In this document: positions 5,586-11,497 of the stretch, in pieces | Layout of the letters: every line of letters starts with the position of its first letter | Position numbering within the stretch: the first letter of the stretch is position 1 | Assembly (NCBI GenBank): GCA_014380255.1 | Contig: JACMKG010000394.1 | Coordinates: forward strand, 1 to 11,497 | Direction: 5' to 3' | Source: Prolixibacteraceae bacterium | Lineage (GTDB): Bacteria > Bacteroidota > Bacteroidia > Bacteroidales > Prolixibacteraceae | DNA length: 11,497 bases | Translations under genes and position numbers: made by a program | Notes under the pieces: generated by a model | Database searches by the model: none | What the model saw: only the letters and a program-made list of their open reading frames with translations | Told to the model about the DNA's origin: nothing

Positions 5586-8500
5586 ATGGAAAAAATTCGA
5601 AGGTTAGACTGCTTTTTGCAAGGAAGTAGTTTGCGAATTCTTTTGAAGATTCAATTGCTTTGTGTCGGTTTGTTGATTGGAATGGCCTCTGTAGCAGCAG
5701 ATGGAAATTCACAATTGAACAGTCCGAATCAGATGGCAAATCCTGTTGAGCAGCAAAAACAAATCAGCGGGAAAGTGAATGACAGCCAGGGAGTGCCCAT
5801 TCCCGGGGCTACCGTTTTAGTGAAAGGTACACAAATTGGGACCATTACGGATGCTGAAGGAAAATTCAGAGTCAGTATTCCTGCCACGGCCAAGTTCTTA
5901 AGTGTCAGTTTTGTAGGGATGGTTGCCAAAGATGTACCGATTGAAAACAATACTACATTTATCATCGTGCTTTCAGAATCAACAGTTGGAATTGACGAGG
6001 TAGTGGTTGTGGGTTATGGCGTCCAGAAAAAGGAGAGCGTTGTTGGCGCTATTTCCCAGGTGAACAGCCAGGCTCTAATGCAATCGGGAAATTCGAATGT
6101 GACCAATGCCATTACCGGTAAGATGTCCGGCGTGTTAACTATTCAGCAAACAGGAGAACCTGGGGCGAACAATTCAGAAATTATTATTCGTGGATTGTCC
6201 AGTTGGAACAGTTCGGCTCCTTTGGTTTTGGTTGATGGAGTTGAACGTGATTTTAATACCCTTGATCCCAATGAAATTAACACGGTATCGGTATTAAAAG
6301 ATGCTTCGGCCACTGCTGTATTTGGTGCAAAAGGCGCCAATGGTGTAATTATTGTAACCACAAAGCGTGGTAAGATTGGGAAACCGGTCATGGATTTTTC
6401 TGCTTCCTATGGAGTACAAAGAGCGACCATGATACCCGATCACATTGACTCATATACTACCATGTCGATGTTAAACGTTGGCCGTATGAATGGCGCACAG
6501 TTCCAGGAGTTAATGCCTGAAAGTGTTTTAAATGAATACAAAAATCCATCGACACCGCTGAACGCACTGCGTTACCCCAACGTAAACTGGTTTGATGAGA
6601 CAACTCATGATTTTGCCCCGACCATCAACGCCAATTTCAATGTAAGTGGAGGAACTAATTTTGTGAAATATTTCTGTTCGTTGGGTTACTTTAATGAAGG
6701 AAGCTTCTTTAAAGCTGAAAAAATTGGCTTTTACGATTTGAACTACAATTATGACCGGTTTAATTACCGCACCAATGTTGACTTTTCGTTGACTAAAACA
6801 ACTACCTTGTCTTTTAATTTGGGTGGTGAAACAGGGATCAAGAATTCACCGAATGATTCACCATGGCGTAATTTATATTCAACCGGTCCGGCAAGGTATC
6901 CTGCCTATTTTCCTGCTTGGGTACTCGAACAAGTTCCTGATCCCGATTATCCGAATGATCGTGGTGCTCGTTTAGCTATGAATTTTGGAGAATTTACCGG
7001 TAATCCGTACAGCAGTCTTCACAGAGGTCAGTTTAACCAGGATTTGGATTCCAAGCTTTTTACCGATATGATCCTGGACCAGAAACTTGATTTCATCGCC
7101 AAGGGGTTGTCGATTGGTGGGAAAGTGGCTTTAAGCACTTATTACCGCAACAGGATTTTAACGGCTAATCCTTCTTTTCCTGACTATCAGCTTAATTACG
7201 ATAATATCGGCAAGCCTGGGGTGAACCCCTGGTACAGAGGTGGACAGGGAAATGAGTATTTCCAGGTTCAGCCCATTGATATCAATGTAGGCGGTTTGGA
7301 AGGAGATTTTTACCGCGACCTGTATTATGATTTTCACCTTGATTATGCCAGAACTTTTGGGAATCATTCGGTAACTGCGTTGGCCTTAATGAACCGCCAG
7401 CAAAAAAATAAGGGAACTGAGTTTGCATACTACAACCAAGCCCTGGTAGGCAGAACTACGTATGATTACAGCCATAAATACTTAGTGGAATTCAATGTCG
7501 GATATACCGGTTCTGAACGCTTTGCCCCGGGTAACCGTTTTGGATTCTTTCCTTCAGGAGCCATTGGCTGGGTGATTTCGGAAGAACCTTTCTTCAAAGC
7601 TGCAGTTCCATGGATGAGCAAGTTGAAACTTCGCTATTCAGATGGTTTAACCGGAAGTGATGCTGCCGACGCCCGTTGGTTGTATAACAGCGCCTACTAT
7701 ACGGATAATAATGGCGGACTGTTTCATGAAGAATTAGGTGCCAATACCAAGGCACAGTGGGAAGAAGCCCGTAAAAAGGACATCGGAATTGAAATGGGTT
7801 TTTTCAAAGATGTATTTACAGTTAGTGTTGACTTTTTTGATGAGTTCCGTGACAATATGTTGTTGAAACCGCGCAGTGTGACCATGTTGGTTGGAAATTC
7901 ATTCAAGGATTTGAACCTGGGTAGTTTGAAAAAACATGGGATTGAGCTTGAAATGGAATTTAATAAGACAACAGCTTCACAATTAAACTATTTTGTCAAA
8001 GCTATCGTTGGGTTTAATGAGAACAGGATTATCTTCAAAGATGACCCTCAGTATGCACCAGATTATACCAAAAATGAAAATAAGCCTCTGGGAGCTAAAC
8101 TAAATGGTGTAGCATTGACCGGAACGGGTTATTACACATCCGTTGACGACATCCATAACAGTGTTGCTCCCATCGATTTATACAAGATAAACGTGGGTGA
8201 TTACAAATTCCTGGATTATAAGGTCGATGGGAAAATCTCCAGCTTGGATAAATATCCTGTAGAAGGAAATACGTATCCTCCCATTACATTCTCTTTGAGC
8301 AGTGGTTTTAATTATAAAAACTTCAGCTTCAACTTCTTATTTGCAGGAAATCATGGCAAATATGTGGATTACAACCAAACTTACGAGGTTGAATTCATTA
8401 AGGGCGACTGGCGCGTACACAGCTCACAGCTGGATTTCTGGGCTCCCAATAATCCCACTTCCAATCACTCAACCCTACATTACAGCGGCAGCAGTAGTGC

Positions 8501-8798
8501 CGATATTTTGTTCTGGGGTGGTGGTGAAGCTGATCGCGGGTATGAAATTGCCGTTGAAAAGCGCTTTTGGAGAAAAGCCGATTACATTCGTTTAAAAGAA
8601 GTATATGCAGGCTATAATTTCAAATCCAGATTATTTGACAAACTGGCCGGTATCGATAATTTACAGGTCTATGCTACCGGAAATAACCTGTGGACTTTAA
8701 CCAACCTGATTGAAGGGGATCCGGAACGAAAAGACTTCCAACAGGGATTCTATCCCCAGATGACCACCTTGAAACTGGGTGTTAAGTTTAATTTTTAA
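5586..8798 (+). CDS. SusC/RagA-family TonB-dependent outer-membrane transporter
   Basis: A 1070-residue protein forming a 22-stranded outer-membrane barrel that imports substrate captured by SusD, powered by TonB. An N-terminal signal with a long basic region and hydrophobic core (LLKIQLLCVGLLIGMASVAA, about 19-38) leads to a CarboxypepD_reg-like domain (about 59-130, ISGKVNDSQGVPIPGATVLV). Then come the TonB-box-like IDEVVVVGYG (136-145), the plug (about 148-262, including IIIRGLSSWN, PLVLVDGVERD and the SusC signature GAKGANGVIIVTTKRGK) and the barrel, closing with TTLKLGVKFNF and a terminal Phe as expected for barrel assembly. No N-terminal STN domain is present, so direct anti-sigma signalling is unlikely. 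Length is normal. The SusD gene follows after 18 bp. Upstream lies the duplicated leader with operator-like palindromes. ATG 5586 is the only start that leaves a full signal peptide. Substrate unknown. Confidence 0.95.
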   Translation: MEKIRRLDCFLQGSSLRILLKIQLLCVGLLIGMASVAADGNSQLNSPNQMANPVEQQKQISGKVNDSQGVPIPGATVLVKGTQIGTITDAEGKFRVSIPATAKFLSVSFVGMVAKDVPIENNTTFIIVLSESTVGIDEVVVVGYGVQKKESVVGAISQVNSQALMQSGNSNVTNAITGKMSGVLTIQQTGEPGANNSEIIIRGLSSWNSSAPLVLVDGVERDFNTLDPNEINTVSVLKDASATAVFGAKGANGVIIVTTKRGKIGKPVMDFSASYGVQRATMIPDHIDSYTTMSMLNVGRMNGAQFQELMPESVLNEYKNPSTPLNALRYPNVNWFDETTHDFAPTINANFNVSGGTNFVKYFCSLGYFNEGSFFKAEKIGFYDLNYNYDRFNYRTNVDFSLTKTTTLSFNLGGETGIKNSPNDSPWRNLYSTGPARYPAYFPAWVLEQVPDPDYPNDRGARLAMNFGEFTGNPYSSLHRGQFNQDLDSKLFTDMILDQKLDFIAKGLSIGGKVALSTYYRNRILTANPSFPDYQLNYDNIGKPGVNPWYRGGQGNEYFQVQPIDINVGGLEGDFYRDLYYDFHLDYARTFGNHSVTALALMNRQQKNKGTEFAYYNQALVGRTTYDYSHKYLVEFNVGYTGSERFAPGNRFGFFPSGAIGWVISEEPFFKAAVPWMSKLKLRYSDGLTGSDAADARWLYNSAYYTDNNGGLFHEELGANTKAQWEEARKKDIGIEMGFFKDVFTVSVDFFDEFRDNMLLKPRSVTMLVGNSFKDLNLGSLKKHGIELEMEFNKTTASQLNYFVKAIVGFNENRIIFKDDPQYAPDYTKNENKPLGAKLNGVALTGTGYYTSVDDIHNSVAPIDLYKINVGDYKFLDYKVDGKISSLDKYPVEGNTYPPITFSLSSGFNYKNFSFNFLFAGNHGKYVDYNQTYEVEFIKGDWRVHSSQLDFWAPNNPTSNHSTLHYSGSSSADILFWGGGEADRGYEIAVEKRFWRKADYIRLKEVYAGYNFKSRLFDKLAGIDNLQVYATGNNLWTLTNLIEGDPERKDFQQGFYPQMTTLKLGVKFNF

Positions 8799-8816
8799 AC
8801 GCTAAAACTGAGAAAA

Positions 8817-10664
8817 ATGAAAAGATTAATAGTATTACTGAGTATTAGCTTAACTTTCTTTCTTTCATCCTGTCTGGAAAGCTATTTGGATAAATCGCCT
8901 GAATCGGGATTAACGACAGAAGATATATTTACGAAGTACGATAACTTCAAGAAATTCTTTAATGCCGTTTACGATGGAAGACAATTGGATGGAACCACCT
9001 GGAGGGATTACAATATTAAAATGGGGTACCCGCTTTATTTTAACTTTTGGGATCAGAAATATACCTGGGAAGGGATGACTGATTGCGCCGATATGGGCCG
9101 ATACATGGAATCACAGACTTTTAAAAGTGGACAGGTTAGTGCCTTTGTTAACAAGTTTACTTACGATCGGGCACGTCGTCCTATCCTGGGTTCAATGTTT
9201 ACGGCTATTCGTACCTGTAATTTATCGCTGAAAAATATCCACATGTTACAGGCCGACCAGGCCGACATTGACGACCTGATTGCGCAGGCACATTTTGTCC
9301 GTGCTTTTGCACATTTTGAGTTGTTTAAAATCTGGGGACCAATGCCTTATATTACCAAAGTGTTGGGTACGGATGACGAATGGGATATTCCACGTTTATC
9401 GAAATACGAAACCTGCATGGCAATTGCTGCCGATATGGATACTGCAGCGATTTATTTTGCCAAAGCTAACCGCATGAGAAGGGATAACCCGGTTCCCGGA
9501 GGAGCAGGTCACCTGTCTCATCCCGAACAGGCGCGTCCAAATGGTGTGGCTGCCAAAGCCTATAAGGCAAGGGCCTTGCTTTATGCTGCCAGCCCATTGA
9601 ACAATGACAAAGGTCAAAAGGCCTGGGAAGATGCTGCCAAAGCCAACTGGGAAGCCATTGAAACAGCTAAACAGTTTGGTTATGAGCTTCTAACCTTGGC
9701 CAAATACAAAGACAATATGATTGGTGTAAATTATACCAATGAGCAATTATGGGCTTGGGCGGCAGGAGCAAAGGCATACAATGCAGGTGAACTTGAGGGT
9801 TTGATGAATGGTGTGTTTGCAAGTGCAAAAACAGGTAGATCAGGGGAATGCCCAACCCAGAATTTTGTCGATAAATTCGAAACCAAATTTGGAGAGGCAT
9901 TGAATACCCCGGTAGATCGTGCAGCAGCAATCGCAGCCAATCATTACAATGAACAAGATCCATATAAGGATCGCGATCCTCGTTTTTATATTGACATCAT
10001 TTACAATCAAGCTCCCAATATCATTGGATGGACCAATTCAAAAGCACAGATTTATTATGAGATGGTAAATGGAGCTGCCGTTTATTCGCAGTTACTTGAT
10101 CAATCCTATGCCGGGATTACACGTACTGGTTATTATACTCGTAAGAACTGGGGTGAACAGAGTGTGAATAACAAGATCTCTCCTTTGTACACCATGTCTT
10201 TAATCCGATTGGGTGAACTTTATCTGAATTATGCTGAGGCAGCCAACGAAGCCTACGGACCCAATGGAATGGCTCCGGGCGCCAGTTTAACTGCTCTTCA
10301 GGCGGTTAACTTAATCAGAACAAGAGTTGGGCAGCCTGATGTATTGGCAAAATATACCGGGAATAAAGATGATTTCCGTGCACGGATTCAAAATGAACGG
10401 AACATCGAGTTAAGTTTCGAGGGCCATTACTATTTTGATATTCGTCGCTGGAAGACTGCACCTGCTGCTTACGCTGGTCCTTTAATGGGAATGGACATCG
10501 AAAAAGTTCCTGTTAGTGCCACTTATCCACTTGGGTTTAAACACACCCGCGTTCCTCTTTCAGCAGATCGTCAAAGTAACTGGAAAGATGCGATGTATTA
10601 TCTGCCGTTTAATACGGAAGATACTTATAAGATGAAAAACTTTGTATCAAACGAAGTTTGGTAA
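8817..10664 (+). CDS. SusD/RagB-family surface lipoprotein
   Basis: A 615-residue partner of the upstream SusC; it forms the hinged lid that captures substrate on the cell surface. The N-terminus MKRLIVLLSISLTFFLSSC is a lipoprotein signal with the lipid-modified Cys at 19. It is followed by LESYLDKSPES; the acidic residue two positions after Cys fits surface export of Bacteroidota lipoproteins. SusD hallmarks are the N-terminal LDKSPESGLTTEDIF block, TPR-like helices (for example AHFVRAFAHFELFKIWGPMP), and the C-terminal SLIRLGELYLNYAEAANEAY, AVNLIRTRVGQPD and IQNERNIELSFEGHYYFDIRRW (524-545), which are all diagnostic. At 615 residues it is somewhat longer than the original SusD but within the RagB/SusD range. 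ATG 8817 lies 18 bp after susC in an A-rich context (gagaaaaatg). It is followed after 23 bp by a second SusC-like gene. Confidence 0.95.
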   Translation: MKRLIVLLSISLTFFLSSCLESYLDKSPESGLTTEDIFTKYDNFKKFFNAVYDGRQLDGTTWRDYNIKMGYPLYFNFWDQKYTWEGMTDCADMGRYMESQTFKSGQVSAFVNKFTYDRARRPILGSMFTAIRTCNLSLKNIHMLQADQADIDDLIAQAHFVRAFAHFELFKIWGPMPYITKVLGTDDEWDIPRLSKYETCMAIAADMDTAAIYFAKANRMRRDNPVPGGAGHLSHPEQARPNGVAAKAYKARALLYAASPLNNDKGQKAWEDAAKANWEAIETAKQFGYELLTLAKYKDNMIGVNYTNEQLWAWAAGAKAYNAGELEGLMNGVFASAKTGRSGECPTQNFVDKFETKFGEALNTPVDRAAAIAANHYNEQDPYKDRDPRFYIDIIYNQAPNIIGWTNSKAQIYYEMVNGAAVYSQLLDQSYAGITRTGYYTRKNWGEQSVNNKISPLYTMSLIRLGELYLNYAEAANEAYGPNGMAPGASLTALQAVNLIRTRVGQPDVLAKYTGNKDDFRARIQNERNIELSFEGHYYFDIRRWKTAPAAYAGPLMGMDIEKVPVSATYPLGFKHTRVPLSADRQSNWKDAMYYLPFNTEDTYKMKNFVSNEVW

Positions 10665-10687
10665 CTAAACCTATAACATTGAAGATT

Positions 10688-11497
10688 ATGATATTTCATA
10701 GTATAGATTATTTGAAGTTCAGATACATAGTCCTGCTTCTGCTCTGCATGTTGTTGTCTGTTTCCATAATTGCACAGGAAGATGCTGAAAAGAAAAAGAA
10801 AGCAACTCAAGTAACCATCCGGGTAACCGACGAGAACGGAAGTCCGATTCCAAATGCACAGGTAGTAGTTGGTGAGGGAATTATTCATGCCCAGACCGAT
10901 GCCAACGGAACTTTTACCTTTAAAGGTGTAGCGGATGATTTCGTTTCTGTTGTCACCGCCGGATATGACCAAAGCACTTTGCTTGTTGAACAATTGTTGA
11001 CTGACAATTTGATCAAACTGAAGAAATCAAAAATGCAGATGAATTCAGTAGATGATGTTCCACTTCCGTTTGTTACCAAGAAAAAAAGGTATGTAACCGG
11101 AAATACTTCAACGCTCTCCAGTTCTCAGTTGGAAAAATATCCGAGCACTGATTTGCGAAATGCCCTGACAGGTTTGGTTCCTGGCGTTGAGGTCAGGGAA
11201 TTAAACGGACAGCCGGGGATGAGCGCTGAGGAAAATTCCAGCAGATTTGGCTTTTCTCAGAAAATTAACATCGGTGCCAGGGGAAGAAACCTCATGTACA
11301 TCATTGATGACATTCCTTCCGATATTACCGAAATGCCTCTTGACCCAATTGAAATTGCATCGATATCGGTTGTAAAAGATATTGTTGGCAAAGCAATGTT
11401 TGGTCCGGCTGCTGCCGATGGCGTCATTTTTATTAAAACCAAACGAGGGAAAGTGAATGAACGCATTTTAAATGTGAATATTGAAAACGGGATGAGT
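10688..11497 (+). CDS. Second, divergent SusC-like TonB-dependent transporter, 5' part
   Basis: The frame is open from ATG 10688 to the window edge (270 residues, no stop). A signal peptide (YIVLLLLCMLLSVSIIAQ, about 13-30) precedes a Lys-rich stretch and a CarboxypepD_reg-like beta-sandwich (about 42-112, VTIRVTDENGSPIPNAQVVV). The plug begins with TGNTSTLSSSQLEKYPSTDL, a phrase typical of SusC plugs, followed by NALTGLVPGVEV, INIGARGRNLMYIIDDIPSD and SISVVKDIVGKAMFGPAAAD, then GVIFIKTKRGK, which is the SusC signature in divergent form. The usual EVVVxGYG TonB-box-like motif is replaced by VDDVPLPFVTKKKRYVTG. This is not a pseudogene as far as visible: no stop, no frameshift. It lies 23 bp after SusD and is most likely cotranscribed. 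A partner SusD may follow to the right. Its job could be uptake of a second form of the same substrate, which is inference. Confidence 0.88.
   Translation, partial: MIFHSIDYLKFRYIVLLLLCMLLSVSIIAQEDAEKKKKATQVTIRVTDENGSPIPNAQVVVGEGIIHAQTDANGTFTFKGVADDFVSVVTAGYDQSTLLVEQLLTDNLIKLKKSKMQMNSVDDVPLPFVTKKKRYVTGNTSTLSSSQLEKYPSTDLRNALTGLVPGVEVRELNGQPGMSAEENSSRFGFSQKINIGARGRNLMYIIDDIPSDITEMPLDPIEIASISVVKDIVGKAMFGPAAADGVIFIKTKRGKVNERILNVNIENGMS

Overview
The window looks like a piece of a Bacteroidota chromosome, probably of the order Bacteroidales. The evidence is a SusC/SusD outer-membrane glycan-type import pair, a lipoprotein signal with the post-cysteine acidic residue usual in this phylum, A-rich start regions without strong Shine-Dalgarno sites, and very AT-rich intergenic DNA. 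All real genes are on the + strand. No tRNA, rRNA or CRISPR array is visible.

Left part (1-4104): four genes of small-molecule metabolism. They are the 3' end of a SIS-domain sugar-phosphate-binding protein of the UPF0309 type (1-264), an FAD-dependent oxidoreductase of the FAD_oxidored family (340-1731), a phosphotriesterase-family metallohydrolase (2010-2966) and an exported nucleoside-hydrolase-like protein (start chosen at 2983, end 4104). The last two are 16 bp apart and probably cotranscribed. The first two gaps are filled with unusual short-phrase repeats: a four-unit 16-nt element at 264-327 and a wordy, cryptically simple tract at 1732-2009. Together the genes look like part of a catabolic route for a modified sugar, sugar lactone or N-glycoside, but no substrate can be named from sequence.

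Middle part (4105-5585): about 1.5 kb without an intact gene. It holds a decayed stretch with stepwise resemblance to an IS3-family OrfB transposase (about 4276-4620), a long imperfect palindrome with a perfect 24-bp central stem (4827-4948), an AT-rich spacer with a weak promoter candidate, and a near-identical tandem duplication of about 131 bp (5305-5567) directly before the susC-like gene. Each duplicate carries the palindrome CAATCGATTG in a context resembling LacI/GalR-family operators.

Right part (5586-11497): a likely operon of a SusC-like TonB-dependent transporter (5586-8798), a SusD-like surface lipoprotein (8817-10664) and the 5' part of a second, divergent SusC-like transporter (10688 to the window edge), with gaps of 18 and 23 bp. 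The SusC/SusD pair would bind and import an oligomeric or bulky substrate across the outer membrane. The second transporter suggests a multi-transporter uptake locus continuing to the right. The left metabolic genes could process what the right cluster imports, but the mobile-element scar and long spacer between them make it equally possible that these are two unrelated loci.
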